A stretch of DNA of 64,000 nt from Cytobacillus firmus (GCF_023715565.1 NZ_JAMBOJ010000007.1:40294-104293); one strand, 5' to 3'; counted from the stretch's first letter, positions 41,447 to 50,835 are shown. Notes: generated from the sequence alone by a model not told the origin. Numbers and translations are program-made.

Positions 41447-41478
41447 TAAAGACACTCCAATAATGGGGTGTCTTTTCC
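41447..41478 (+). terminator. Terminator after the DUF4870 region
   Basis: The stem AAAGACACTCC/GGGGTGTCTTT is followed by T. An unassigned open frame (41305-41463) ends in its loop. Confidence 0.8.
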
Positions 41479-41503
41479 ATTAGAAAAATAGTTGAAATCC
41501 TTT

Positions 41504-41528
41504 TGAACGATTTTTGTACTTAAACGTC
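41504..41528 (+). promoter_or_regulatory. ECF sigma promoter candidate of the yxlEFG-like module
   Basis: TGAACG and CGTC with 15 bp between them lie 36 bp before the first gene. The pair resembles SigY-type elements as I recall them; the spacing is one base short of the usual 16. Confidence 0.5.
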
Positions 41529-41563
41529 TTATGAATGACAGTACAATAAGGGAGGACATCAAA

Positions 41564-41761
41564 ATGGAAATATTAGAAAGCATTAACTGGGCAATTCTTG
41601 CGCCAATTATCGTCATTCAGCTTATTTTAATGGCCGTTGCCATTATAGACCTAATAAAAATAGAAAAAGCAAATGGTCCGAAGTGGATATGGGCTCTTGT
41701 CATTTTATTTATAAATCTGCTCGGGCCAATCATTTATTTTATTTTCGGAAGGAGAAGCTGA
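41564..41761 (+). CDS. yxlE: YxlE-like small membrane protein (PLDc_N domain)
   Basis: The ATG at 41564 is 8 bases after AAGGGAGG. The 65-residue protein has two membrane helices and the PLD-nuclease N-terminal-domain pattern (AIIDLIKIEKANGPKWIWALVILFINLLGPIIYFIFGR). In B. subtilis yxlE precedes the ABC genes yxlF and yxlG, as here. It may be a regulator or subunit of the transporter, or an immunity factor. It precedes yxlF by 2 bases. Confidence 0.8.
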   Translation: MEILESINWAILAPIIVIQLILMAVAIIDLIKIEKANGPKWIWALVILFINLLGPIIYFIFGRRS

Positions 41762-41763
41762 AT

Positions 41764-42669
41764 ATGCCGGTTGTAAGCATAACAGGCTTAAAAAAACGGT
41801 TTAAGGAACAAGAGGTCATAAAAGGTCTGGATTTTCAATTAAATGAAGGGAAATGTATTGCTCTGCTGGGTGCAAATGGAGCAGGAAAAACAACTACACT
41901 CAAAATGCTTGCCGGCCTGGTGAAGCCGGATTCCGGTTCGATTGTGTATGAAGGGGGAGAAAAAGCGGATTTCCGAAGATTTATAGGCTATCTTCCTCAA
42001 TTTCCTGTTTTTTATGAATGGATGACAGGCAGGGAATTTCTTGAATACGCAGGTCAGCTTGCAGGACTTCCCAAGGCAGAAGCAAAAGACAGAGCAAAGG
42101 ATCTTCTTGAACTTACCGGTATATCCGAAGCTAAGAACCGCAGGATTGGAAAATACTCAGGAGGCATGAAGCAGCGGCTTGGCATTGCACAGGCGATCAT
42201 TCACCGCCCCAGGCTTGTCATGCTTGATGAACCGGTTTCAGCGCTTGATCCATTTGGACGCAGGGAAGTGCTGGAGCTGTTGAACAGGCTGAAAAAAGAA
42301 ACGGCAATTCTGTTTTCCACCCATATTCTAAATGATGCAGAAGAAATATGTGATGAAATATTATTCCTCCATGGTGGCGAATTAATTGAATCCGGAACAT
42401 TGGCAGAGCTTAGAACCAGGCATCAGCAGGCTAAGATTGACCTGGTTTTTAAAGCGAATACTGCTGAATATGCTGAAGAGATATCTCTGCTTCCGCCAGT
42501 TTCGTCAATGGAAGTGAATGGAGATAGTGCAAGCTTTTTGGTGAATGATATTGAGAAAGCCAGGAAGATTTTTTTAACGGAAATTGCACAACGGAAATGG
42601 CCGCTGGTTAAGTTTGAAATCAGCAGAACGAGCCTTGAGGATGTTTTCATGAAGGTGGTGAAAAAATGA
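41764..42669 (+). CDS. yxlF: ABC transporter ATP-binding protein, YxlF-like
   Basis: The 301-residue ATPase has Walker A GANGAGKTTT, Q-loop YLPQFPVFY, signature YSGGMKQRLG, Walker B LVMLDEP and the H-loop STH, followed by a roughly 90-residue C-terminal domain. The ATG at 41764 follows AAGGAG. Its stop overlaps the permease start (ATGA). It powers the DrrA/CcmA-type exporter formed with the next gene; the substrate is unknown. Confidence 0.9.
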   Translation: MPVVSITGLKKRFKEQEVIKGLDFQLNEGKCIALLGANGAGKTTTLKMLAGLVKPDSGSIVYEGGEKADFRRFIGYLPQFPVFYEWMTGREFLEYAGQLAGLPKAEAKDRAKDLLELTGISEAKNRRIGKYSGGMKQRLGIAQAIIHRPRLVMLDEPVSALDPFGRREVLELLNRLKKETAILFSTHILNDAEEICDEILFLHGGELIESGTLAELRTRHQQAKIDLVFKANTAEYAEEISLLPPVSSMEVNGDSASFLVNDIEKARKIFLTEIAQRKWPLVKFEISRTSLEDVFMKVVKK

Positions 42670-43442
42670 AACAATTGGTGACGTTATTTAAAAAAGAAAT
42701 GCTCGAGATGGCCAGAAACTTTAAATGGATCTGGGTGCCGCTAACTTTTGTTTTGATAGCTGTAAAAGAACCTCTGGTCTTATATTATTTGCCTCAAATT
42801 ATTGATTCACTTGGCGGGCTGCCAGAAGGGGCAGTCATCGAGCTTCCTGTTCCTTCAGCCGGTGAAGCGCTTGCTGCAAGTCTCAGTCAGTTCAATACGC
42901 TTGGTGTGCTTATTATTGTTTTAATTACAATGGGAACGATTGCTGGTGAAAGGAAAAGCGGCGTTACAGAACTAATCCTTGTAAAACCCGTATCTTACGC
43001 CGGGTTTGTAACAGCTAAATGGTCCAGTTCGATGATGCTCATATGGTTTTCATATTTTCTGGGTTACTTCCTTTCCTGGTATTATGTGGGCATATTATTT
43101 GAATTTATTCCTTTTGCTGATTTTCTTCAATCCTTCTTTGTTTATGGCATCTGGCTTACCCTTATAATTACTATAGTCATTCTGTTAAATACCTTTATAA
43201 AATCATCTGGGGCAGTTGGATTTATCTCAATTGGCATTATAATCATAGCAACTCTATTAAGCACTTCGCTTTCTCACCTGCTGGCGTGGAGCCCGGCCCT
43301 TCTGTCTGCTTATACAAATACGTTTATCATCGGTGGTAACTTCCCTGATGAATTATTGCCGAGTATTATTGTTTCTGTGATTGCCATTATGTTTTCCATA
43401 CTTGCATCCATTGCGATATTTAAACGAAGGGAACTTGCCTGA
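42666..43442 (+). CDS. yxlG: ABC transporter permease, YxlG-like
   Basis: The 258-residue protein has six predicted membrane helices in the ABC-2 arrangement, with the first after a short amphipathic N-terminus and a large extracytoplasmic loop (about residues 38-75). TIAGERKSGVTELILVKPVS is the typical ABC-2 cytoplasmic signature. It overlaps the ATPase gene by 4 bases. Together they form a two-component exporter as in the SigY operon of B. subtilis, but sigY and yxlC-D are missing here. Confidence 0.87.
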   Translation: MKQLVTLFKKEMLEMARNFKWIWVPLTFVLIAVKEPLVLYYLPQIIDSLGGLPEGAVIELPVPSAGEALAASLSQFNTLGVLIIVLITMGTIAGERKSGVTELILVKPVSYAGFVTAKWSSSMMLIWFSYFLGYFLSWYYVGILFEFIPFADFLQSFFVYGIWLTLIITIVILLNTFIKSSGAVGFISIGIIIIATLLSTSLSHLLAWSPALLSAYTNTFIIGGNFPDELLPSIIVSVIAIMFSILASIAIFKRRELA

Positions 43443-43464
43443 ATTCATGCAAGTTCCTTTCTTT
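43427..43464 (+). terminator. Terminator of the yxlEFG-like operon
   Basis: The stem GGAACTTGC/GCAAGTTCC is followed by TTTCTTT. Confidence 0.88.
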
Positions 43465-43534
43465 GGGCATATTTGTATATCGGATGGTGCTATTTTGGTA
43501 GTATTGCTTTAGAAAATAGAAAGGAAGATGAAAG

Positions 43535-44380
43535 GTGATCAGTGAAACGGGCTTGGTGCTTGAAGGAGGAGGAATGCGTGGAGTGTATACCGCCGGTGTT
43601 CTCGAATATTTTCTTGAACAGGACTTCAGCTTTCCTTATGTTATCGGTGTTTCTGCAGGGGCTTGCAATGCAGCTTCTTATTTGTCCAAACAAAAGGGCA
43701 GAAACAGAATTGTAAACGTGGATTATGTAACAGATCCCCGATATATCTCATGGCGCAATTTCTTTAAATCGCGTCAGTTTTTCGGAATGGATTTTATTTT
43801 TGATGAAATACCGAATAAGCTTGTCCCGTATCATTACGAAGAATTTAATAAAAACCAGTCTGAATTTGTAATTGGAACAACAGATTGCCATACAGGCAAG
43901 CCTGTTTATTTCAAAAGAACAGACTATGGGAAAGATATGCTGAAGGTCTTAAAAGCATCCAGTTCCCTGCCTTTTATTGCACCTGAGGTTGCTTTTAAAA
44001 AAAGAATCCTCCTTGATGGTGGAATAAGCGATCCCATTCCAATTAAAAAAGCACAGCAGGATGGATTCAAAAAAAATATAGTAGTCCTGACAAGAAACCG
44101 GGGCTATTTCAAAAAACCATCTAAATTTGCTTTTATGGTAAAAAGGAAATATCCGCATTATACCGGGCTGCAAAAAGCACTGGCAGAACGTTACCTGACC
44201 TATAACGAGACTCTCCGCTATGTAGAGCAGGAAGAAAAGAAGGGGACAGTTCTTGTCGTCCAGCCGCAGGAGCCACTACAAGTGGGGCGGATGGAACGTA
44301 ATCCTCAAAAACTGGAAAAGTTATATCTCCAGGGATATGATGACGCCAGAAATTCATTTGAAAGAATCAATCAATTTTAA
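43535..44380 (+). CDS. Patatin-like phospholipase/esterase
   Basis: The 281-residue protein has the patatin oxyanion motif GGGMRGVYTAGVL (about residues 11-23), the nucleophile elbow GVSAG, and the catalytic DGG (LLDGGISDPIP). It matches the YjjU/RssA-like bacterial patatins of this length. GTG start at 43535 follows AAGGAAG by 7 bases. It likely hydrolyses acyl lipids in the cytoplasm or at the membrane. Monocistronic. Confidence 0.9.
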   Translation: MISETGLVLEGGGMRGVYTAGVLEYFLEQDFSFPYVIGVSAGACNAASYLSKQKGRNRIVNVDYVTDPRYISWRNFFKSRQFFGMDFIFDEIPNKLVPYHYEEFNKNQSEFVIGTTDCHTGKPVYFKRTDYGKDMLKVLKASSSLPFIAPEVAFKKRILLDGGISDPIPIKKAQQDGFKKNIVVLTRNRGYFKKPSKFAFMVKRKYPHYTGLQKALAERYLTYNETLRYVEQEEKKGTVLVVQPQEPLQVGRMERNPQKLEKLYLQGYDDARNSFERINQF

Positions 44381-44407
44381 CCATATCTATCATGGTGCGG
44401 TTTTTTA
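44379..44407 (+). terminator. Weak terminator of the patatin gene
   Basis: The short stem ACCAT/ATGGT is followed by GCGG and six T. Confidence 0.5.
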
Positions 44408-44502
44408 ATTAGGATGAAACTCTTATCTCTTCGACAATAAGGATTGGGAAGAATAAGAGGATTTGTTGAAAAAAAAGCTAATATACCTGCGGTTGTTAAT
44501 CA

Positions 44503-44538
44503 GGCTGGCGGAAACTTTCCGTCAGCTTTATTTTTGAA
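44503..44538 (+). terminator. Intergenic terminator without an assigned gene
   Basis: The stem GCTGGCGGAAA/TTTCCGTCAGC is followed by TTTATTTTT. It lies 120 bases after the patatin terminator, with no credible gene between. Confidence 0.75.
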
Positions 44539-44645
44539 ATGAATCATTAAGAGCTCCCAATAATTAATTCCTCTCATAATTCATTTTTGTTGGACCTGAT
44601 TAATAGAATATAGAGAGAATCAAATAATGCAGGGGAGACTTTCTG

Positions 44646-45431
44646 ATGAATATCCAGCACTATTACCTGAAAACAGCTGACATCTCTTTGAATGCAAGCC
44701 TTACAGCACTTATACCTCCATCTTTCTTTCTATTGTTATTCTTTAACAAATTTCCAGGAGTTAATTTCATTGTTATTTTGATCCCTTTTGTTATTTATAG
44801 TTTTTTGTGTCATCAAATGTATCTGCTGAATAAACAAAGGGCAGCCGAGGCAGTAAGTAATTATTACTATAAAGGACAAGCCCCTCTATCTTTTCTAGAG
44901 CAGTCAAGTGTGCTGATCGGTTTTTTGCCGGCTCCTTCTCTCAGAATGGTTATTTTTGATCCTGAAGGAATGATGATAGGTGAAATCAGAGATATAAAAA
45001 TGCGTAAGCTTCGCTGGTTTCTCCCTTATTTTATAGACCGATTTTTCCCAAAACGGCTGGGGATTTATGACCATGCTGAAAATCTTGAGGCATCTATCAT
45101 CATCCGTAACAAGGGAATCGAAGTCTTGTCTCCAGATAGCCAATCCAGGGAAATAATCGAATTTAAAAAGGATGGAAGCACTCTGCTGTTTCAGAATGGC
45201 GACATGCAGTATGCCGTTCCTAAAACTTTATTACACACAGATCTGCAAGTATTGGATGATCAATCGAATAGAATTGCCCGTCTTCGTAAAGGGTGGATGC
45301 CATTTGAGTGGGGGAAGCGCTTTAAGGATCCAAACACACCTGTCCTTTCTTTTGATATTAGTCTGGAAGCAAAAGAAAAGCGCAGTATTTATACCATTAT
45401 TGCGGCTTTGTTTCTTTATCGCAATCATTAA
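44646..45431 (+). CDS. Membrane-anchored protein of unknown function
   Basis: The 261-residue product has two hydrophobic segments near the N-terminus (about residues 18-35 and 39-58). The rest is a beta-rich soluble domain with several short strands (MVIFDPEGMMIGEIRD, ASIIIRNKGIEVLS, LQVLDDQSNRIARLRKG) that faintly recalls tubby-like folds. I do not recognise the family with confidence. CAGGGGAG precedes the ATG. It stands alone. Confidence 0.65.
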   Translation: MNIQHYYLKTADISLNASLTALIPPSFFLLLFFNKFPGVNFIVILIPFVIYSFLCHQMYLLNKQRAAEAVSNYYYKGQAPLSFLEQSSVLIGFLPAPSLRMVIFDPEGMMIGEIRDIKMRKLRWFLPYFIDRFFPKRLGIYDHAENLEASIIIRNKGIEVLSPDSQSREIIEFKKDGSTLLFQNGDMQYAVPKTLLHTDLQVLDDQSNRIARLRKGWMPFEWGKRFKDPNTPVLSFDISLEAKEKRSIYTIIAALFLYRNH

Positions 45432-45520
45432 AACCATGTGCACATTTATAGATTCTGGATTCCCTGTATAGTATGATAAATTCAGTTTAAGTATAGGGAA
45501 ATCAGTTTAGAGGTGTTGGA

Positions 45521-46096
45521 ATGAAAAAGTTTTTACTTGGAGCTGTAGTTATTGTCCTTTTGCTGTTCATTGTTGACAAGACTATTCTTAAGGAACAGGG
45601 CATAGTTGAGCAAGCAGGACAAATGAAAAAATACGATAAAATTGAAGATCCTGAGGATTTGCCTATAGGTTTGGAGAAAGGCAACCTTGCTCCGGACTTT
45701 CAACTGACAGATATGGAAGGAAATCCGGTAAAGCTCAGTGACTACAGTGGCAAAGCGGTGCTTCTGAACTTCTGGGCAAGCTGGTGTCCTCCATGCCGAG
45801 CGGAAATGCCGCATATGGAAAAGCTGTATAAAAAGTACAAAGATAAAAACTTCGTTATTCTTGCCGTAAATCTCACAAACACAGAAAAGAATAATGGAGA
45901 TGCTGAGAAGTTCGTGAAAGAGCTGGGGCTGACTTTTACAATTCCCATGGATGTCAAAGGCGTTGTTGGCGGGGATTATAATATTATGGCCTATCCCACA
46001 AGCTATTTTATTGACTCTGATGGAGTTATAAGAGAAAAAGTTTTGGGAGCCTTAAATGAAGAATATATGGAGAAGGAAATCAAAAAACTTCCATAA
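45521..46096 (+). CDS. Membrane-anchored thioredoxin-like protein (ResA/TlpA family)
   Basis: The 191-residue protein has an N-terminal membrane anchor (residues 4-20) and an AhpC-TSA/Redoxin fold facing outside. Its active site is W88-C89-PP-C92 (NFWASWCPPCRAEMP) and the cis-Pro loop is MAYPTSYFID. It belongs with ResA/StoA/YneN-type thiol-disulfide reductases used for cytochrome c maturation or spore cortex. No ccdA or res genes are adjacent, so the partner is open. Confidence 0.9.
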   Translation: MKKFLLGAVVIVLLLFIVDKTILKEQGIVEQAGQMKKYDKIEDPEDLPIGLEKGNLAPDFQLTDMEGNPVKLSDYSGKAVLLNFWASWCPPCRAEMPHMEKLYKKYKDKNFVILAVNLTNTEKNNGDAEKFVKELGLTFTIPMDVKGVVGGDYNIMAYPTSYFIDSDGVIREKVLGALNEEYMEKEIKKLP

Positions 46097-46097
46097 A

Positions 46098-46132
46098 ATA
46101 ACCGGAGAGCCATACTAGCTCTCCGGTTTTGT
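46098..46132. terminator. Bidirectional terminator between thioredoxin-like and EcsC genes
   Basis: An 11-bp perfect stem (AACCGGAGAGC/GCTCTCCGGTT) has T/A tracts on both sides. The EcsC stop codon lies in its loop. Confidence 0.92.
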
Positions 46133-46936
46133 ATCTGCAATCCTATCCTTGTGAAGCCGATTAACGATTACTCTTTTTCTGTATAACATTATGCCGGCTT
46201 CGGCAATATCATTCACAGCTGAGCGATTTATAAAGGCACCAAAAAGCAATCCGGCTATGGGGATCATTTGGAAAAGTTTTTTCCAGCCTATTTGGTCTCT
46301 GTACGAAAAAACAACCTCTCTCCAGCCTTGAAGCTCAGAAACGACTTCCCTCTTCGTTTCATTTTCTATAGCGCCAAACCTGGTGAGCTGCTGCAGAATG
46401 GCTTCTTTTCCAACAATATCACTGGAAACAAATTGAAGGATTTTGACGATGAACATTCTTTCATTTTTATCTTCGGGATCGTATCCATAGCAAATCGCAA
46501 TATCCTGCAGAGTTTTTAATTGAATACCGAGGAGAAGGGGGATATCGATGGTCAGGGTGAAAATCCCTCCGACTCCAGTACCCGCACCCTGCAAGGCAGC
46601 GGTTCTTTTTCGATTTGAGGTTAGCTTTTCCGCGGCTTCATCCATCTTTTCTATGGTCAGGGCTTCTACATCCTGCAGGGTATGGATATTTTGTCCAGGA
46701 TAATAATTCTTTAAGGCATCTGCTGAACTTAAATATCTTCCTCCTGACTGAATGTACGTGCCAAGCTCATCTAGAATAACTCCAACCTTTTTTTGTATGA
46801 ACTCCGGTGTAAATCTATCAATAAGTTTGAAAGGCAGCCTCCCGAGCTTCTCCCAAAACCACAAATCACCTTGGTCTTTTTCCCATTCTTCGCATTTCTT
46901 TAATTCATTTATCAGCTGTTCTTTAGGCTCAATCAT
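46115..46936 (-). CDS. EcsC family protein
   Basis: The 273-residue protein matches the EcsC domain family: a charged helical N-terminus, ALQGAGTGVGGIFTLTIDIPLLLGIQLKTLQDIA as the glycine-rich amphipathic core, and a second hydrophobic part (FQMIPIAGLLFGAFINRSAVNDIAEAG). EcsC is the third gene of the B. subtilis ecs operon, but here the gene is alone. The function is unknown; membrane association is likely. Confidence 0.85.
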   Translation of the reverse strand: MIEPKEQLINELKKCEEWEKDQGDLWFWEKLGRLPFKLIDRFTPEFIQKKVGVILDELGTYIQSGGRYLSSADALKNYYPGQNIHTLQDVEALTIEKMDEAAEKLTSNRKRTAALQGAGTGVGGIFTLTIDIPLLLGIQLKTLQDIAICYGYDPEDKNERMFIVKILQFVSSDIVGKEAILQQLTRFGAIENETKREVVSELQGWREVVFSYRDQIGWKKLFQMIPIAGLLFGAFINRSAVNDIAEAGIMLYRKRVIVNRLHKDRIADTKPES

Positions 46937-47023
46937 TAGTACCGCCCTTTCTGTCCTTCTTCTATATTTTAACTATACGCTTGGTAAAAGCAAAAGTTTC
47001 AAATCTGTCATAACCAATTCTCT

Positions 47024-47052
47024 TTGTATATTCCGACTATTCATGGTAAGAT
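47024..47052 (+). promoter_or_regulatory. Promoter of the riboflavin operon
   Basis: TTGTAT and TAAGAT with a 17-bp spacer lie about 20 bp before the FMN riboswitch. Confidence 0.5.
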
Positions 47053-47071
47053 TCTTTTAATAGAATAGGAT

Positions 47072-47230
47072 TTCCTTCGGGGCAGGGTGAAATTCCCAAC
47101 CGGCGGTGATGAGGGTATGCCCTCTTAGTCCGTGACCCGGTTTTATTAAAGAGAGATAGGTGCATAATAATAGCGGTGGATTTGGTGAAACTCCAAAGCC
47201 GACAGTGAAAGTCTGGATGGGAGAAGGAAT
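47072..47230 (+). promoter_or_regulatory. FMN riboswitch (RFN element)
   Basis: The conserved RFN blocks appear in order: TTCGGGGCAGGGTG, ATTCCCAACCGGCGGT, TAGTCCGTGACCCG, GGTGAAACTCC, AAGCCGACAGT, and GTCTGGATGGGAGAAGGA. It binds FMN and prevents rib operon expression when FMN is ample. Confidence 0.95.
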
Positions 47231-47288
47231 GAGTATAGTAATGCGTTCAAAAAAACCTTTTTTTAACGCTTATTTCGTCATGTGTTTT

Positions 47289-47328
47289 TGCCCCGTTACG
47301 CCTAGCTGGTGTACGGGGTTTTGCCGTT
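47289..47328 (+). terminator. Riboswitch-controlled terminator of the rib operon
   Basis: CCCCGTTACGCC pairs with GGTGTACGGGG, followed by TTTTG. It is the expression platform of the FMN riboswitch. Confidence 0.8.
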
Positions 47329-47375
47329 TCATACTTAATTTGGAGAAATTGTAAGGAAAGGAGGATTCATATAAT

Positions 47376-48473
47376 TTGAACCACCAGGAATATATGAAGT
47401 TAGCCATCAGTCTGGCAGCGGCAGCCAAAGGACAAACCAGTCCTAACCCGCAGGTGGGTGCGGTTGTTGTTAAAAATGGTGAAATACTGGGGATGGGTGC
47501 TCACTTGAAAGCGGGAACTCCCCATGCAGAAGTCCATGCGATTGCTGCGGCTGGCGAAGCGGTAAAAGGCGCTGATATTTATGTCACTCTTGAACCGTGC
47601 AGTCATTTTGGCAGGACTCCACCATGCGCAGACTTAATTATTAATTCTGGCATTAATAGGGTTTTTATTGCTTCTGCAGATCCCAATCCTCTGGTTTCAG
47701 GCGAAGGAATCGAAAGGATGCAGGACGCTGGTATTGAAGTGGTAACCGGTCTATTGAAAGAAGAAGCAGATACCCTAAACGAACCATTTTTCCATTTTAT
47801 AAAAACAAAGACACCATACGTAACCATTAAAGCAGCTTCATCGTTTGATGGGAAAACAGCTGCAAAAACCGGTGACAGCAAATGGATTACCTCTCCAGAA
47901 TCCAGACAAGATGTACACCGTCTACGGCATGAACATGACGCAATACTTACAGGTGTAAATACGATCATTCACGATAATCCCCTTTTAACCGCCAGGCTGC
48001 CCCAAGGCGGAAAAAATCCCATTCGAATTGTTTTAGATACAAATCTCAGAATTCCGGCTGACGCAAATGTCATCCGAGACCAGTCTGTTAAGACCATAAT
48101 CTTTACCGGCAGTGAAATAGATTCGACAAAAGCAGAGAAAATAAGGACGTATAATGCAGAAGTTTTTTCTTTTCCTGCTAATGAGGTGCCGATTAAAGAA
48201 GTATTAAAAAATTTAGGTGAAAGAAATATAATGACTTTATTTGTTGAAGGCGGGTCTGAGATCCATGCCTCGTTTATTAAAGAAGGTTTCTTTCAGCAGA
48301 TGATTCTCTATATGGCTCCAAAAATTATTGGAGGGAATAAGGCGATTCCATTTATTGGCGGGGATGGTGCCGAATATGTAAAAGACTCCCCAGTATTGGA
48401 ATTCACAGAAATCAAAAGGATTGGCGGAGACCTTAGAATTACCGCAAAACCGCTGAGGGAGGCCAAGGAATAA
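47376..48473 (+). CDS. ribD: Bifunctional riboflavin deaminase/reductase RibD
   Basis: The 365-residue protein has an N-terminal deaminase domain with zinc ligands HAEVHAI and PCSHFGRTPPC, and a C-terminal reductase domain (from about residue 145, YVTIKAASSFDGKTA). It performs the second and third steps of riboflavin synthesis. The TTG start at 47376 lies 11 bases after GGAGG, rather far, but fits the N-terminus of other RibD proteins. Its stop overlaps the ribE start by 1 base. Confidence 0.95.
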   Translation: MNHQEYMKLAISLAAAAKGQTSPNPQVGAVVVKNGEILGMGAHLKAGTPHAEVHAIAAAGEAVKGADIYVTLEPCSHFGRTPPCADLIINSGINRVFIASADPNPLVSGEGIERMQDAGIEVVTGLLKEEADTLNEPFFHFIKTKTPYVTIKAASSFDGKTAAKTGDSKWITSPESRQDVHRLRHEHDAILTGVNTIIHDNPLLTARLPQGGKNPIRIVLDTNLRIPADANVIRDQSVKTIIFTGSEIDSTKAEKIRTYNAEVFSFPANEVPIKEVLKNLGERNIMTLFVEGGSEIHASFIKEGFFQQMILYMAPKIIGGNKAIPFIGGDGAEYVKDSPVLEFTEIKRIGGDLRITAKPLREAKE

Positions 48474-49126
48474 TGTTTACAGGGATTATTGAGGAGCTTG
48501 GAACAGTAAAAAAAGTAGTTCAGCAAGGCAAGGCGATGAAACTGACGATACTGGCCTCAAAAGTTTTATCAGATGTCCAATTGGGGGACAGCATTTCGGT
48601 TAATGGTGTGTGTCTTACGGTTACGGAATATGCAAAAAGTGAATTTTCAGCAGATGTCATGCCCGAAACATTCAATAGCACTTCGCTATCGGCAATTAAA
48701 GAACGAACAAAAGTCAATCTGGAAAGGGCGATGTCGGCAAATGGACGATTTGGCGGGCATTTTGTGACAGGCCATGTGGATGGTACTGGTCAGATCCTCA
48801 AAAAGACATCGAGTGAAAATGCTATTTATATACAAATATCTGTGCCGGCTGCCTTAAGCCATTTACTTATTATGAAAGGTTCAGTCGCTGTGGATGGGAT
48901 TTCCCTGACTGTATTCGGCAATGAAGACAATTCCGTTACCGTCTCGATCATTCCCCACACAGCGAGTGAAACGGTACTAGGATTCAAAACAGTTGGAGAC
49001 ATTGTCAATCTCGAGTTTGATATGCTTGCCAAATACCTATATTCCTTCATGAACAGGCATCGGGAGACCACACCGCCTAAAGAAGGAATATCAGAAGGAT
49101 TCCTTAAGGAGAATGGCTTTTTGTAA
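48473..49126 (+). CDS. ribE: Riboflavin synthase alpha chain
   Basis: The 217-residue protein begins MFTGIIEELG and contains two lumazine-binding repeats (about residues 1-97 and 98-195), the second with GHFVTGHVDGTG. It dismutates two 6,7-dimethyl-8-ribityllumazine molecules into riboflavin and a pyrimidinedione. Translationally coupled to ribD. Confidence 0.95.
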   Translation: MFTGIIEELGTVKKVVQQGKAMKLTILASKVLSDVQLGDSISVNGVCLTVTEYAKSEFSADVMPETFNSTSLSAIKERTKVNLERAMSANGRFGGHFVTGHVDGTGQILKKTSSENAIYIQISVPAALSHLLIMKGSVAVDGISLTVFGNEDNSVTVSIIPHTASETVLGFKTVGDIVNLEFDMLAKYLYSFMNRHRETTPPKEGISEGFLKENGFL

Positions 49127-49151
49127 TTAGCAAAAGGAGGGGCAATAAACC

Positions 49152-50345
49152 ATGTTCAGTGAAATAAATGAGGCTTTGGAAGATTTAAGAGCAGGAAAAG
49201 TCATCATAGTCTGTGATGATGAAGACAGGGAAAATGAAGGGGATTTCCTGGCAATCGCGGAATATACGAAACCGGAAACCATCAACTTTATGGCCAAAGA
49301 AGGCAGAGGCCTGATTTGTACACCCATATGTGAGGAGCTGGCTGAAAAACTGGAACTGAACCCGATGGCGGAAGTAAATACTGATAGCCATGGTACAGCA
49401 TTCACAGTCAGTATTGATCATGTGAAAAGCACTACAGGCATCAGTGCTTTTGAGCGTGCTTTCACAATAAAAGAAATGCTTGAGGATGACGCTAAGCCCT
49501 CTGACTTCTCCCGTCCGGGACATGTTTTTCCGCTAGTTGCAAAAAAAGGGGGAGTCCTTAGGAGGGCAGGCCATACTGAAGCGGCAGTCGACCTGGCTCG
49601 TCTCGCCGGTGCTGCGCCTGCCGGGGTTATCTGTGAAATCATGAAAGATGATGGAACAATGGCGCGCGTGGATGACCTCGAAAAAGTGGCAGAAAAGTTT
49701 AACTTGAAAATGATCACGATTCAACAATTGATTGAGTATCGATTGAAACATGACTCCATTGTAAAAAGGGAAGTGGAGATTCAGCTTCCAACAGAATTTG
49801 GAGATTTTAGAGCAGTCGGCTATACAAACACTGTCGATGGAAAAGACCATGTTGCTCTTGTAAAAGGAGAAATTGATGAAAATGAACCCGTATTGCTTCG
49901 TGTTCATTCTGAGTGCCTGACCGGAGATGTATTCGGGTCTAACCGCTGTGATTGTGGACCCCAGCTTGAAGCAGCACTGGCACAGATTGAGGCAGAAGGC
50001 CGGGGAATTCTTCTATACATGAGACAGGAAGGACGCGGCATCGGCCTGATTAATAAATTGAAGGCCTATAAGCTGCAGGAAGAGGGATATGATACCGTTG
50101 AGGCAAATCATAAGCTCGGATTTAAGGACGATCTTCGAGACTATGGAGTAGGGGCACAAATCCTAAGGGATCTGGGGGTAAAAAAAATGCGCCTCTTAAC
50201 CAATAATCCCCGCAAGATTGCAGGATTAGGAGGCTATGGGCTGGAGGTAGCCGAACGGGTTCCTCTTCAAATGCCTTCCAAGTCTGAAAATGAGAATTAC
50301 TTAAAAACAAAGAAAACAAAACTTGGGCATTTATTACAATTTTAG
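49152..50345 (+). CDS. ribA: DHBP synthase/GTP cyclohydrolase II RibBA
   Basis: This 397-residue fusion has a DHBP synthase domain (residues 1-200, [11 protein letters not shown] and the GHVFPL...RAGHTEA motif) and a GTP cyclohydrolase II domain (from about 205). The latter has zinc ligands in [17 protein letters not shown] and catalytic [10 protein letters not shown]. It supplies both precursors of riboflavin from ribulose-5-phosphate and GTP. AAAGGAGGGG precedes ATG. The symbol ribBA is also used. Confidence 0.95.
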   Translation: MFSEINEALEDLRAGKVIIVCDDEDRENEGDFLAIAEYTKPETINFMAKEGRGLICTPICEELAEKLELNPMAEVNTDSHGTAFTVSIDHVKSTTGISAFERAFTIKEMLEDDAKPSDFSRPGHVFPLVAKKGGVLRRAGHTEAAVDLARLAGAAPAGVICEIMKDDGTMARVDDLEKVAEKFNLKMITIQQLIEYRLKHDSIVKREVEIQLPTEFGDFRAVGYTNTVDGKDHVALVKGEIDENEPVLLRVHSECLTGDVFGSNRCDCGPQLEAALAQIEAEGRGILLYMRQEGRGIGLINKLKAYKLQEEGYDTVEANHKLGFKDDLRDYGVGAQILRDLGVKKMRLLTNNPRKIAGLGGYGLEVAERVPLQMPSKSENENYLKTKKTKLGHLLQF

Positions 50346-50358
50346 GGAGCGATTAAAA

Positions 50359-50835
50359 ATGAAAAAGGTTATCGAAGGACATTTAGTAGGAACTGGATTG
50401 AAAATGGCGATTGTCGTGTCACGTTTTAATGAATTCATTACGGGCAAACTTTTAAGCGGTGCGGAAGATGCACTTAAGCGCCATGGAGTGAGTGAAGACG
50501 ATGTGACAGTTGTATGGGTTCCAGGAGCATTCGAAATCCCTCTTGCAGCTAAAAAGCTATCCCAATCCGGAAAATTTGATGCAGTTATTACACTTGGCAC
50601 AGTAATCCGCGGAGAAACTCCGCATTTTGATTATGTCAGTGGCGAAGTGGCAAAAGGGGTCTCAAGTATAGCATTGCAGAGCGGCGTCCCAGTTATCTTT
50701 GGAGTTCTGACAACTGACACGATTGAACAAGCTATTGAGCGTGCTGGCACTAAAGCAGGAAACAAAGGATGGGAAGCAGCTGTTGGTGCTATTGAAATGG
50801 GCAATCTGTATAGACAGTTAACAGATGGTGAATAA
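50359..50835 (+). CDS. ribH: 6,7-dimethyl-8-ribityllumazine synthase
   Basis: The ATG at 50359 after GGGAGCG (158 residues) is preferred to the frame start at 50323, which overlaps ribBA. The sequence has [30 protein letters not shown] with substrate-binding residues, and [10 protein letters not shown] with the catalytic His. It condenses DHBP with the pyrimidine. Last gene of the rib operon. Confidence 0.95.
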   Translation: MKKVIEGHLVGTGLKMAIVVSRFNEFITGKLLSGAEDALKRHGVSEDDVTVVWVPGAFEIPLAAKKLSQSGKFDAVITLGTVIRGETPHFDYVSGEVAKGVSSIALQSGVPVIFGVLTTDTIEQAIERAGTKAGNKGWEAAVGAIEMGNLYRQLTDGE

